Shown here piece after piece: positions 1-7,700 of a stretch of DNA of 64,000 nt. The notes beneath the pieces were generated by a model that was given only the letters and a program-made list of their open reading frames with translations, had not been told where the DNA came from and ran no database searches. The stretch spans positions 32,050 through 96,049 of the forward strand of contig CAYJTG010000005.1 of the NCBI GenBank assembly GCA_964373255.1, given 5' to 3'. This DNA is from JACPVU01 sp964373255 (lineage in GTDB: Archaea > Aenigmatarchaeota > Aenigmatarchaeia > GW2011-AR5). Position 1 is the first letter of the stretch; the number at the start of each line of letters is the position of its first letter. Both the position numbers and the translations under genes were made by a program.

Positions 1-9
1 GAAATAATC

Positions 10-300
10 TTAATTTATCCCAAGCATTACCTTGATCTCTTGTGAGGGTTTCCATTGCGGTAAAAAAACAATTTGTATTGATACGTCTTTTACGCCTTCT
101 ATCCGTTTCAGTTTTTCCTTTATGGTCTCGATGAGCACAGGGCCATAAGGACAAGCAGGCGTGGTAAATGTCATTTTTATATTTACCTTGTCCGTATCGA
201 TGTCAATGCCGTAAATAAGCTCCAGCGTCCACACGTCTATATTAATCTCTGGGTCCATGCACTCTTTCAGGACATCTATTACCTGTTGCATCGTTGTCAT
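10..300 (-). CDS. MIP18/DUF59-family metal-sulfur cluster assembly protein
   Basis: A 96-residue single-domain protein of the MIP18 (DUF59, SufT/PaaD-like) family. These proteins assist iron-sulfur cluster assembly or transfer in the cytosol. The early DPEI motif (residues 17-20) and the loop TTPACPYGP with its Cys near residue 50 are the family signatures. The length is normal for a stand-alone domain. The ATG at 300 is used; an ATG three codons further in is possible. It faces away from the window start and is separated from the next gene by a tRNA gene. Family assignment is secure; the client protein is unknown. Confidence 0.85.
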   Translation of the reverse strand: MTTMQQVIDVLKECMDPEINIDVWTLELIYGIDIDTDKVNIKMTFTTPACPYGPVLIETIKEKLKRIEGVKDVSIQIVFLPQWKPSQEIKVMLGIN

Positions 301-419
301 GATATAACACTAGATAGCAATTCTTATATGATTATTTGAATGGGCTTGGCAGGATTTGAACCTGCGTCACAAGCTCCCAATGAGCATCAAATTATAGCTC
401 TACAAGGAAAGAAACAAGA

Positions 420-473
420 TACAAGAAAGAACGAAGTTCTTTCTGTACAGCAAGAGCAAAGCTCTTGCTTGTA
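420..473. repeat. Double-hairpin element, family E, inside tRNA intron
   Basis: TACAAG and CTTGTA enclose two perfect hairpins (stems GAAAGAAC and CAAGAGC) joined by a central TGTACA. Other copies with different stem sequences lie at 1677, 31014 and 49538. This copy sits within the tRNA-Pro anticodon-loop intron and is surrounded by further outer stems (ACAAGGA/TCCTTGT, ATAGCTC/GAGCTAT). Confidence 0.75.
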
Positions 474-488
474 TTACTTCCTTGTGAG

Positions 489-540
489 CTATATGTGAAA
501 CCGGAAAAACATGTCCGGATTCTTTTCTGGTTTCACTATA
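489..540. repeat. Single asymmetric hairpin, family G
   Basis: TATGTGAAACC pairs with GGTTTCACTATA around an internal CATGTCCGGATTCTTTT segment. A near-identical element lies at 18560-18612. It is part of the tRNA-Pro intron. Confidence 0.7.
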
Positions 541-711
541 AGCTCGGATCATAGTCGTATGAGATGCGAAGCATCTCTATGCTCTAACCAAATTGTCCCA
601 CCTTCCGCTTTGATGCAGCTTTCTGGAAAGGTGCCTAGACTACAAGCCCTATAGGGATAATGGGTAAAAAGAATTATTAAAAGGCTCTCTCACAACTAGA
701 ACAGTGGTTTA

Positions 712-837
712 ATGGTGAAAAAGAAAACAAAGAAATCCAACAAGAAGGCTGCTATGTGCGCCTGCGGCTGCAAAATGTCTATTAAGAATTGCAAATGCTG
801 CGGCATGGGTGGAAAGAAAACCTGTAAGTGCTGCTGA
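712..837 (+). CDS. 41-residue Cys-rich basic mini-protein (paralogue of 2963-3115)
   Basis: This is a short reading frame with a Lys-rich N-terminus followed by a Cys cluster: AAMCACGCKMS, then NCKCCGMGG, then TCKCC at the end, eight cysteines in all. The same pattern with substitutions recurs in the protein at 2963-3115 (AAMCSCNCGMS, DCGCCGKGG, TCSCC). The conservation of Cys spacing between two diverged copies argues strongly that it is a real gene. The Cys arrangement could bind metal, as in metallothionein-like or tiny zinc-ribbon peptides, and the basic N-terminus could contact nucleic acid. I do not recognise the family. It lies divergently beside tRNA-Pro. Confidence 0.75.
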   Translation: MVKKKTKKSNKKAAMCACGCKMSIKNCKCCGMGGKKTCKCC

Positions 838-850
838 GCCTATCATTCAA

Positions 851-1102
851 TTAGAGCCGCATCGATTTATTTATCAGGTTATATTTTTGACTCTTTGATA
901 GTTTCTTGAACGCCACTTCTGCCCTAAGCGCTTCGCCCTTCGTTTCGTGCGCCCAGTATGCAATAATTTCGACCGGAAGCCTGCTTCTAGTATATTTTGA
1001 GGCTTTTCCTTCATTGTGTAGCTTCAGTCTTCTCTTCAAGTTATTGGTATAACCTGTGTAAAATGATCCGTCCTTGCACTTCAAGACGTATACGTAGAAC
1101 AT
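851..1102 (-). CDS. GIY-YIG domain protein (YhbQ/UvrC-N-like)
   Basis: An 83-residue GIY-YIG nuclease-domain protein. MFYVYVLKCKDGSFYTGYT carries the VYVLKC and YTGYT strands, followed by the conserved Arg (LKRRL), a His (LHNEGKAS) and a Glu in the helix EALRAEVAFKK. Stand-alone proteins of this size are common and mostly uncharacterised. The frame stays open to 1141, but the extra 13 residues are encoded by a mobile palindromic element, so the ATG at 1102 is preferred. An AGGT ribosome-binding site just upstream lies inside the element's target-site duplication. The element therefore separates this gene from whatever promoter it once had. Confidence 0.85.
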   Translation of the reverse strand: MFYVYVLKCKDGSFYTGYTNNLKRRLKLHNEGKASKYTRSRLPVEIIAYWAHETKGEALRAEVAFKKLSKSQKYNLINKSMRL

Positions 1103-1111
1103 AAAATTACC

Positions 1112-1244
1112 TGCTCTGTAGAAATGCTCGATAAAGAGCATCGACGTAGACCTATACGTCTCTTGACGTATAGGTCAGCTAGAGATATCATCGATAGATG
1201 ATATCTCTCACGTCGATGCTCTTGCATAGGTTTTCTACAGAGCA
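1112..1244. mobile_element. IS6-like MITE, family A copy 1
   Basis: A 133-bp palindromic element beginning GCTCTGTAGAAA and ending TTTCTACAGAGC. An inner CATCGACGT/ACGTCGATG stem encloses two hairpins (GACCTATACGTC and GAGATATCATC arms) separated by AGCT. It is flanked by the exact 8-bp duplication AAATTACC (1104-1111 and 1245-1252). It has no coding capacity. It is inserted immediately upstream of the GIY-YIG gene. Confidence 0.9.
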
Positions 1245-1290
1245 AAATTACCTAATTATATACTATATATTCGGAAAGGATTAAGTCTGA

Positions 1291-1404
1291 TTTCTCAGGA
1301 AGGGATTAAGTCTAGACACACAGAAAGCAAAGCTTTCTGGTGCACCAAAGAACCTTTGGTTCTTTGCGTGTTATAAGGGAAACCCAGGTTTCCCTTAATG
1401 TAGA
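1291..1404 (-). repeat. Family C multi-hairpin repeat, copy 1
   Basis: On the minus strand this reads CTACATTAAGGGA, a hairpin of AACC/GGTT closed by TCCCTTA, then two hairpins (AAAGAACC and AGAAAGC arms) around a central GTGCAC, ending TCTAGACTTAATCCCTTCC. It is almost identical to 30242-30352. It abuts the 3' end of the tRNA at 1406, and a partial extra copy of the GGATTAAGTCT end lies at 1277. Confidence 0.8.
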
Positions 1405-1405
1405 G

Positions 1406-1618
1406 TGGGCTCGCCCGGAATTTCACCGAAGCAGCATAATACTGCGATAGCCACCTAAGGATGGTAATGCCTTAGGAAGGATATCCTTCCTCGGCTTTGA
1501 ACCGGGGTCTCATGCTTTTCAGTTTCTTTACTTGATTTTTCTGACTTTCTTGATTAAACTTCTTTTCAAAAGAAGTTTACCCTAAGCACGGATCCTAACC
1601 AAACTAGACTACGAGCCC
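1406..1618 (-). tRNA. tRNA, proline-like (anticodon read as AGG), with anticodon-loop and T-loop introns
   Basis: The acceptor GGGCUCG (1618 inward) pairs with CGAGCCC, with A73 at 1406. The D-arm GUCUAGUUUGGUUAGGAUC matches the tRNA-Pro at 341-649. The anticodon stem is CGUGC/GCAUG. At the canonical 37/38 site, UUAGGG is followed by an insert beginning UAAACUUC, with a perfect AAACUUCUUU/AAAGAAGUUU hairpin. A second insert splits the T-loop between CCCGG-UUCA and AUU-CCGGG. Its ends pair as GCCGAGG/CUUCGGU, leaving 3-nt bulges as in a splice-site motif. The face-value anticodon AGG is unusual for archaea. A GAA reading needs a different junction. Isotype is moderately supported. Confidence 0.65.
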
Positions 1619-1657
1619 ATAAATTCTACATAGTTTATTAGATTTTTAAGGGGGTGA

Positions 1658-1800
1658 GACACTGTCAACTTAAGGGGTACATAATGGAATCGAAGATTCC
1701 ACTTGTACAGGTGAAGCTTTGCTTCACCATGTATTAGCTATCGCTAATACCCCAGAAAAGGCTGTTGCCTATAGGCAACAGCCGTTAAGTTGACAGTGCC
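1658..1800. mobile_element. IS6-like MITE, family B copy 1, with nested family E insert
   Basis: The ends are CACTGTCAACTTAA and TTAAGTTGACAGTG. The second inner hairpin is the conserved GGCTGTTGCC/GGCAACAGCC arm. The first arm (TTAGC/GCTAA) is interrupted by a complete family E double hairpin at 1677-1733. No clear 8-bp duplication remains, so this is probably an old copy. Confidence 0.8.
1677..1733. repeat. Family E double hairpin nested in MITE B1
   Basis: GTACAT and ATGTA enclose hairpins GGAATC/GATTCC and GTGAAGC/GCTTCAC joined by CTTGTACAGGT. It lies inside the first arm of the surrounding family B element. Confidence 0.75.
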
Positions 1801-1805
1801 ATGGA

Positions 1806-2711
1806 GTGAACGTTATTAAAGTTCCGGTACAATTTCTAGAGATGCCTATTCCAAAAGGTTTTGATGACCTCGTTAAATTAGCCGTGAAGGACAGGCCGGA
1901 GAAGCCAAAAACCATCGAGGAAGTATGGGATAAATTTCTTTTTGTTGTTTTCATGGGCGGAAAGCGGTCAGAGCCTGAAATACAGTTTATTACAACCATG
2001 CTCAAGGCAAAGAAACTTGTCCAGTTTGACTATGTCCTGAAGACAGACGGCGACGACTGGCGCGAAGCCGTTGAAGCAGTGCTCAACGACCGATTGAAGA
2101 GAATGCAGGACGAGGACCTTAAGGTAGCGCTAAAAGAATTCCAAAAAGAGATATTTAGGATAAGCGCTTCAATCAAGGGGGGTGCACGATTTTTAAAAAA
2201 CATGACACCTGACGGACTCGCCGAGGCGCTCAGCAACAAAGAAAAGACTTGGGAATTCATCGAAAACCTGGCCAACAACCAGGACGTTTCCAACATAAAG
2301 TATACAAAGATAATCATTTGGCTGCATTCCATAGGCTACGGCTATGATTTTTGCCCGCCGAGCTGGCAAACAAAAAAATTCATCAATACCGAGGTCGGGC
2401 CGTATTACAACTTCTACGAGGACGATAAGTATTTCATGAAAAAAGCCGAGGAGTTTTCTGAAGACGTCAAGAAAAAGGTCAAAGGCGCAACAGCCCGAGA
2501 CGTGTCTGCGGCAATTTATTATTATATGGTATTAAAAAATTCTCTCCCCACGCGTTCTCCAATAAAGAAAAGATGTACGGCGGCGGTCATAGTCCGGTTC
2601 CTTAAGAAAAAGAAGCTTTCACTTAAAGACATTTCTGCCGCTCTTGTCGATTTTGACGGCAGAGAGAGGATTATGAAAACATTTTTTGAATTTTTGAATA
2701 AGACAAAATAA
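1806..2711 (+). CDS. Unknown 301-residue protein, possibly HhH DNA-glycosylase-like
   Basis: I do not recognise this protein. It is soluble and mostly helical, with charged helices in the middle third and aromatic-rich stretches (WLHSIGYGYDFCPPSWQ, then GPYYNFYEDDKYF) near residues 170-215. The C-terminal part has a basic segment (VRFLKKKKLSLKD). The helical layout with a Gly-rich turn and a late Asp loosely recalls helix-hairpin-helix glycosylases, but no catalytic motif is certain. The listed start is a GTG lying next to a mobile element; an ATG at 1842 is a good alternative. It is the only gene between two repeat clusters and has no operon partner. Confidence 0.6.
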   Translation: MNVIKVPVQFLEMPIPKGFDDLVKLAVKDRPEKPKTIEEVWDKFLFVVFMGGKRSEPEIQFITTMLKAKKLVQFDYVLKTDGDDWREAVEAVLNDRLKRMQDEDLKVALKEFQKEIFRISASIKGGARFLKNMTPDGLAEALSNKEKTWEFIENLANNQDVSNIKYTKIIIWLHSIGYGYDFCPPSWQTKKFINTEVGPYYNFYEDDKYFMKKAEEFSEDVKKKVKGATARDVSAAIYYYMVLKNSLPTRSPIKKRCTAAVIVRFLKKKKLSLKDISAALVDFDGRERIMKTFFEFLNKTK

Positions 2712-2724
2712 GTATAATCAGTAT

Positions 2725-2774
2725 TGGGCATTCGTCTTGCACAGAAGCAATTGCGTACAAATAGCTACGAGCCC
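2725..2774 (-). other. tRNA-like fragment
   Basis: On the minus strand GGGCTCGTAGCT matches the first 12 nt of a typical tRNA. TGCCCA occurs 45 nt later. A TATA-like ATTTAAAT sits about 30 nt upstream at 2802-2809. No D-stem closure, anticodon arm or T-arm can be built, so this looks like a decayed tRNA or a chance match. It overlaps nothing coding. Confidence 0.25.
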
Positions 2775-2802
2775 AGCAATTTCTATAATGATTTATTATG
2801 CA

Positions 2803-2890
2803 TTTAAATCTAAGAATTCCACTGTTTTGAAATCTTGCATTCCACCTATCTATTGATGGGTGGTGGAATACGGGATGTAAGAACCACTGT
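2803..2890. repeat. Family H repeat, copy 1
   Basis: It shares TTTAAATCTAAGAATTCCAC, a GTGGAAT return arm, GGATGTAAGA and CCACTGT with 3957-4024. In this copy the loop holds an extra nested hairpin (ATTCCACC with GGGTGGTGGAAT). The TTTAAAT end can act as a TATA box. Confidence 0.6.
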
Positions 2891-2918
2891 AATACGTGGC
2901 ATTGACCAATTTCAAGAT

Positions 2919-2945
2919 GCCACTGGTCTTTGACCAGTGGTTCTT
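2919..2945. promoter_or_regulatory. Hairpin upstream of Cys-rich gene
   Basis: GCCACTGGTC-TTT-GACCAGTGGT is a near-perfect 9-10 bp stem with a 3-nt loop, ending about 18 nt before the ATG of the Cys-rich protein at 2963. It could shape the leader or act as an operator. No function is shown. Confidence 0.4.
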
Positions 2946-2962
2946 CACATTGGTGGTATTGA

Positions 2963-3115
2963 ATGGCAAAAAAGAAGATGGCGAAGAAAAAATCATCCAG
3001 AAAAATGAAAAAATCTAGCAAATCCGCTGCAATGTGTTCGTGCAATTGCGGCATGAGCACGAAAGACTGTGGTTGTTGTGGTAAGGGCGGCATGCGTACC
3101 TGCAGTTGTTGCTGA
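2963..3115 (+). CDS. 50-residue Cys-rich basic mini-protein (paralogue of 712-837)
   Basis: The N-terminal 23 residues are Lys/Ser rich. The remainder is a Cys cluster (AAMCSCNCGMS, DCGCCGKGG, TCSCC) aligned residue by residue with the protein at 712-837, eight cysteines in matching positions. A GGTGGT ribosome-binding site lies 5 nt before the ATG. The basic tail plus a small metal-type Cys cluster suggests a nucleic-acid-associated metal-binding peptide, which is inference. A glutaredoxin gene follows about 110 nt downstream on the same strand, so a thiol or metal role is plausible. Confidence 0.8.
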   Translation: MAKKKMAKKKSSRKMKKSSKSAAMCSCNCGMSTKDCGCCGKGGMRTCSCC

Positions 3116-3224
3116 TTATTAAGGATGTGTAAATGGGGCGAATTTTTATTAGGCAGAAAAACGCATTTTTGGCCCGAACATATTTATTTATGTTTATAGT
3201 ATCACAGTAGAAAGCAGTGGTCTC

Positions 3225-3458
3225 ATGATAGTAAAAATATACACGACAAATCACTGCCCGTACTGCAAGATGGCAAAAGAATTCTTCAAAATGCACAACG
3301 TGAAGTACGACGAAATAAACGTCGAGGAAGACGCAAAGGCGGCAGAGGAAATGATAGAAAAGTCCGGCCAGATGGGCGTTCCTGTAATAGAAATAGACGG
3401 GAAACTGATCGTAGGTTTTGACAAGCGCGCGATAGAGAGTGCGCTAAAAATAAAGTGA
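3225..3458 (+). CDS. Glutaredoxin-like thiol oxidoreductase
   Basis: A 77-residue thioredoxin-fold protein with the CPYC active site at residues 11-14 and the cis-proline loop MGVPVIEIDG near residues 50-58. The closing GF and short C-terminal helix resemble NrdH/glutaredoxin-like proteins of archaea. It should reduce disulfides in the cytosol and could supply electrons to ribonucleotide reductase, whose gene lies 1.2 kb downstream on the same strand. It follows a Cys-rich peptide gene. The upstream stretch has a TATA-like CATATTTATTT. Confidence 0.88.
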   Translation: MIVKIYTTNHCPYCKMAKEFFKMHNVKYDEINVEEDAKAAEEMIEKSGQMGVPVIEIDGKLIVGFDKRAIESALKIK

Positions 3459-3492
3459 AATCCTGATTTCTCATTTTTTTGTATATTAGTTA

Positions 3493-3933
3493 TTAATCGC
3501 CTACAGGATCTTTTTTATACAACCATGTGTTTCTTTTTTCTGGATGCTTGAAAAAGTGCTTATGCATATAATCCTTCATATAGTCATCTGTTTTGTATAC
3601 AAGTTTTGCGTATTTGTTTATACCATCAACTTGTATTTTGCTTGTGCGCGTAAAACGCCCTGCCCTGAATTTCTTAATAGCATGCCGCACATCTATATAA
3701 TTAATACCGCTAGTGTTGTATTGTCTTATAACAGCATTGAGAATAGAAAATGGAGCATCATAAATATTGTTTTCCTGATATAATTCTCTAATTTCTTCTG
3801 CCAAATCTTTAACAAGCTGCGGTTGTTTAGTAGAATCGATAACATGATTCAGTGCGCCCTCGATTATTGTAATGTCTGTTTTGGAATCTTTTGAAGGGAA
3901 TTGTGCTTCTATAAGAAATTCTTTGAATCTCAT
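3493..3933 (-). CDS. Unknown 146-residue protein
   Basis: I do not recognise this family. The protein is soluble and largely helical, with a basic C-terminal half rich in Lys, His and Tyr (residues 95-146). The start MRFKEFLIEA resembles the N-termini of many tailed-virus structural proteins, but this is a weak hint only. A TATA-like sequence on the minus strand (about 3953-3965) lies roughly 25-30 nt upstream of the ATG and belongs to repeat H copy 2, which would make this a leaderless gene driven from the repeat. Convergent with the glutaredoxin gene. Confidence 0.55.
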   Translation of the reverse strand: MRFKEFLIEAQFPSKDSKTDITIIEGALNHVIDSTKQPQLVKDLAEEIRELYQENNIYDAPFSILNAVIRQYNTSGINYIDVRHAIKKFRAGRFTRTSKIQVDGINKYAKLVYKTDDYMKDYMHKHFFKHPEKRNTWLYKKDPVGD

Positions 3934-3956
3934 AGAAATAGCATAAATGAAATGTT

Positions 3957-4024
3957 TTTAAATCTAAGAATTCCACTGTTTTCAAACAATGATAGGGTGG
4001 AATTCTGGATGTAAGAGCCACTGT
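3957..4024. repeat. Family H repeat, copy 2
   Basis: AGAATTCCAC and GTGGAATTCT form a 10-bp stem around a 20-nt loop, followed by GGATGTAAGAGCCACTGT. It matches 2803-2890 closely. CCACTGT recurs at about 4017, 4042 and 4061. It lies between the unknown gene (minus) and nrdR (plus), so it may carry promoters for one or both. Confidence 0.6.
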
Positions 4025-4226
4025 CTTTATACAGTGCTTTACCACTGTTTTGTAATTTTTGCCACTGTTATCTCGCAAAAATCACACTGTCACGACAAAG
4101 TCATTTCACTTTTTCAGTTTAGATATTGCAAAGAAGAAAAGCATATTTAAGACAAAATCTCCTATATATTGTAGATTTTCAGGTTTAACATACAATGGGT
4201 TGTGGGTGTGGATCGAGGTTTCTTCT

Positions 4227-4667
4227 ATGAATTGCGTATTCTGCGGACATGAGACTAAGGTCATGGACAAAAGAACTAATGATGAAACTACTCGCCGCAG
4301 AAGAGAGTGCCTAAAATGCGAAAAAAGATTTACAACCTATGAGCGCGCGGATATAAGCCTGAGCGTAGTAAAAAAAGACACCCGCCGCGAGCCTTTTTCC
4401 CGCGAAAAAATCCTTGCAGGAATGTTGAGGGCGTGTGAAAAGCGACCTGTGAGCAAACAGCAGATCGAAGAGACCGTTGACAAAATAGAAAACGAGCTCC
4501 GAAAAATAAGTGACGAAGTGCCAAGCAAGAAGATAGGCGAGCTCGTGATGAAGCACCTCAGAAGATTGGACAAGGTTGCCTACATTCGTTTTGCTTCTGT
4601 CTACAGAAGCTTTGACGACATAAATTTGTTCGAGCAAGAGGTGAAGTTGCTGAAGAAGGTTGCGTAA
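4227..4667 (+). CDS. nrdR: Transcriptional repressor NrdR
   Basis: A 146-residue protein with an N-terminal zinc ribbon (MNCVFCGHE with Cys3 and Cys6; LKCEKRF with the second pair near 31 and 34), the Arg-rich TRRRREC stretch, and an ATP-cone domain from about residue 45. NrdR senses adenine nucleotides and represses ribonucleotide reductase genes. The ATG at 4227 is preceded by GAGGT at a good distance; the longer upstream frame is not homologous. It sits 42 nt upstream of the reductase it presumably controls. No convincing NrdR box was found in the leader. Confidence 0.93.
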   Translation: MNCVFCGHETKVMDKRTNDETTRRRRECLKCEKRFTTYERADISLSVVKKDTRREPFSREKILAGMLRACEKRPVSKQQIEETVDKIENELRKISDEVPSKKIGELVMKHLRRLDKVAYIRFASVYRSFDDINLFEQEVKLLKKVA

Positions 4668-4709
4668 ATAATTAAATAAATTAAATATTTGATTTTGGGA
4701 GGTAGTTGC

Positions 4710-7700
4710 ATGGCAAAAATAACAAAAGTTCGAAAAAGAGACGGAAGAATTGTAAATTTTGGCAAAGACAAGATAACAAACGCTATATTCAAGGCCGTCC
4801 AGGCAGTAGGCGGGTCTGACAAAACTATAGCAGAAAGCCTTGCAAATCAGGTCATGGAAATTCTGGAAAAGAATATGCCACCGGGCGCTATTCCAAACAT
4901 AGAGGATATACAGGATATTGTCGAGAGGGTTCTGATAGAATCCGGCCATGCAAAGACAGCAAAGGCCTACATACTTTACAGGAATGAGCACGCCAGAGTA
5001 AGGGAAGAGCAGAAAAGAATATTAGGCGGCAAAACAACAAAGCTCCCCTTCAGCATGAATGCCCTGCAGGTTCTTGCAAAGCGCTACCTTGTAAGAAACA
5101 GGGACGGTAATGTTATTGAATCGCCTGATGATATGTTCGAGAGGGTTGCTGATTCTTTGGCAAGCGTGGAGTACGAGTATGGAAAAACAAACGAGGAAGT
5201 CGAAAAATTTTCCCAGCAGTTCAATGAAATCATGGCAAGTTTTGAGTTCATACCAGCTGGGCGCACAATGACAAACGCGGGCTCGCCGACCCCTATAGTG
5301 CCTAATTGCATAGTCCTTCATATTGGCGACAACATGGATAACATATTTCAGACACTTAAAGAAGCCTCGCTTCTTCAGCAGGCAGGCTCTGGGTTGGGAT
5401 TTCCGTTCCACCTGCTAAGGCCGGCCGGCACCGTTGCAAAGCGCTCCCGTGGGGTAGCCTCCGGTCCGGTCTCTTTCCTGCGCGTTTACAATAATGCATT
5501 CGGCGTGATAAAACAGCAAAACAGGCACGGCGCGAACATGGGCGTTATGCGCGTCGACCATCCGGATATACTTGAATTCATACACGCAAAGGACGTCGAG
5601 GGCGAGATAAGGAACTTCAACATCTCCGTTGCAATTACAGATGAATTCATGCAGAAGGCACGCGACAACGATTCAACGCCTTGGATATGCGAGTGGAACG
5701 GCGAAAAGATGAAGCCAAGGCGCGTTTACAGGGATTCAAACGGCATTGTTCTCGACATCAAGGAGGAGACAATGACGGCAAAAGAAATCTTCATGGAAAT
5801 TGTGTCGTCGGCATGGCAGACCGGCGAACCTGGAATAATCTTCATCGACAAAATAAATGATACAAATCCGTTGCCCGGTCTTGGTCGAATAGAGGCGTGT
5901 AATCCTTGTGTGACCGGCGATACATTAGTAAGCACGGAACACGGAATGATGAAAATATCTGATTTGGCAGAGAAACATGGAAAAGGTGGCGTATCTGTAA
6001 TTTGTGACAATAGGATGCCTATAACAATATATGAATCTGATGGAACCAAAGTCCTGATATACAAAGGCACAAAAGGCACACAAATCAATAACGTGAGTGC
6101 TGCATGGAAATCTGGCTTCAAAGATGTATTGAAAATTGAAACAGAATCGGGGTACGAGCTTGAAGCCACAGCAGATCATAAGATAATGACAACAAAAGGA
6201 TGGATAGATGTCGAAAACCTTACAAAAGAACACGAAATTCTTATTCAATCAGGAGAAGGAAGATTCTCTGTAAACAACCAAATTCCATTTGAAGTGCAGA
6301 ATGAATTTATTGGAGAAAATGGCAGAACTTATAAATATAATTTTCCTCGTCAATGGAACAGGGAATTGGGGCAACTTCTTGGCTGGATCGTAGGTGATGG
6401 CTGGATAAGAGACAAGGAAAAGGAGTGCGATAAAGAAATAATGACACATATAAAGTCGATAGGAAACATGATTTATGGCTCTGAAAAACGAGAAATTGAA
6501 AGAATAAGAAATACACACCATCTCAATTATGGTTCACGACGCTTTGTAGAATACCTTATGAAGCTTGGGCTCAAGACAACAGGCGCAGAAAATAAAGAAG
6601 TACCAAAGAGCATTTTCACAGCACCAAAAGACGCTGTATCAGGCTTCCTTCAAGGTTTGTTTTCATCAGATGGCACAGTAATGCTAGACGAAAAACATGG
6701 CAACTATTATATAAGATTGACAACGAAATCGATAAAACTTGCAAAACAGGTTCAGACACTTCTTCTGAACTTCGGAATTAAGTCAAGAATATACGACAGG
6801 AGCAGGCCGCCAAAAAAGAACCTATTTACGTATGAAACAAAATCAGGAGAAAAAAGAACTTATGCATCTGACGGAATTCTGTTTGAAGTGCATGTACATG
6901 GCGATACAATAATAAAATTTAATGAACAAATAGGATTTCTATGCAGTAAAAATAAAGAGAAAATAGAAAAGATACTGAAAAAGAATCTAAGAGACGATAA
7001 ATTTACAGACAAAGTAAAATATGTCGAGTACATTGGCAAGAAAGATGTCTACGATCTCACAGAACCAGCGACGCACTCTTTCATAGCAAATGGTATTGTG
7101 GTATCAAATTGTGGTGAGCAATTTCTCCACGACGGCGATGTCTGCAATCTTGGTTCGATAAATCTGGAAAAATTTGTAAAAGATGGCAAAATAGATTTTG
7201 ATCGATTAAGGCATGTCACACGTTTAGCTGTGCGTATGCTTGACAACGTTGTCGATATCACAGCAGCGCCTGCCGACCGTGTCAATCACATGTTCCGCGC
7301 AAACCGCAGGGTCGGTTTGGGCATAATGGGCTTTGCGGATATGCTCTATCAACTGAAGATAGGTTATAATGCAGAAGAGGGCGCAAAGACAGCAGAAAAG
7401 GTCATGAACTGCATTCAAGAATCTGCCCACCAAATGTCGCAAGAGCTTGCTGAGGAGAAAGGCGTGTTTCCAAACTGGGAGAAGAGCGTATTTGCAAAGA
7501 AAGGTATAAAGATGCGAAACGCCGCGCTCACAAACATCGCCCCGACAGGAACTATATCCATGGTCTTCGACGTTTCCGGGGGCGTAGAACCTTATTTTGC
7601 CTTGGCTTACCACTACCAGGGAATTCTGGGGGGCGCAACCCAGCTCTACTACGTCAACAAGCACCTGAGAAAGACACTGGAAGAGTATGGTTTATACAAC

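Larger units (their letters stand above)
341..649 (-). tRNA. tRNA-Pro(UGG) gene with three apparent introns
   Basis: On the minus strand the acceptor GGGCUUG (649 inward) pairs with CAAGCCC, followed by discriminator A at 341. The T-arm is GCAGG-UUCAAAU-CCUGC. The gene is 309 nt, so about 230 nt must be removed. One insert splits the D-loop after GUCUAG and folds as CACCUUUCC/GGAAGGUG. A second splits the 3' side of the D-arm (helices CAUAG/CUAUG and GAGAUGC/GCAUCUC). The largest lies in the anticodon loop. Splicing CGAGC-UU to UGGGA-GCUUG gives a standard proline loop, UUUGGGA. The third insert carries two nested palindromic modules (420-473 and 489-540). A TATA-like TTTTAATAAT lies upstream. 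Intron ends are inferred from pairing, not mapped. Confidence 0.75.

Noticed and set aside
341..649. CRISPR-like alternation of repeats and spacers in the palindrome-rich regions
   Set aside because: The repeats are nested palindromes at irregular intervals, not direct repeats with equal spacers. No Cas gene is present in the window.
1406..1618. tRNA-Phe(GAA) reading of this gene
   Set aside because: It needs a splice between UU and GAAAA. The D-arm and the intron start match the proline and glutamine genes with a canonical 37/38 site, so the proline reading fits better. It is not fully excluded.
1658..1808. Target duplication for MITE B1
   Set aside because: The flanking octamers GGGGGTGA and ATGGAGTG do not match, so no duplication is claimed for this copy.
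4100..4226. NrdR boxes upstream of nrdR or nrdJ
   Set aside because: No ACACWATAT-type palindrome was seen. The repeated CCACTGT belongs to repeat H.
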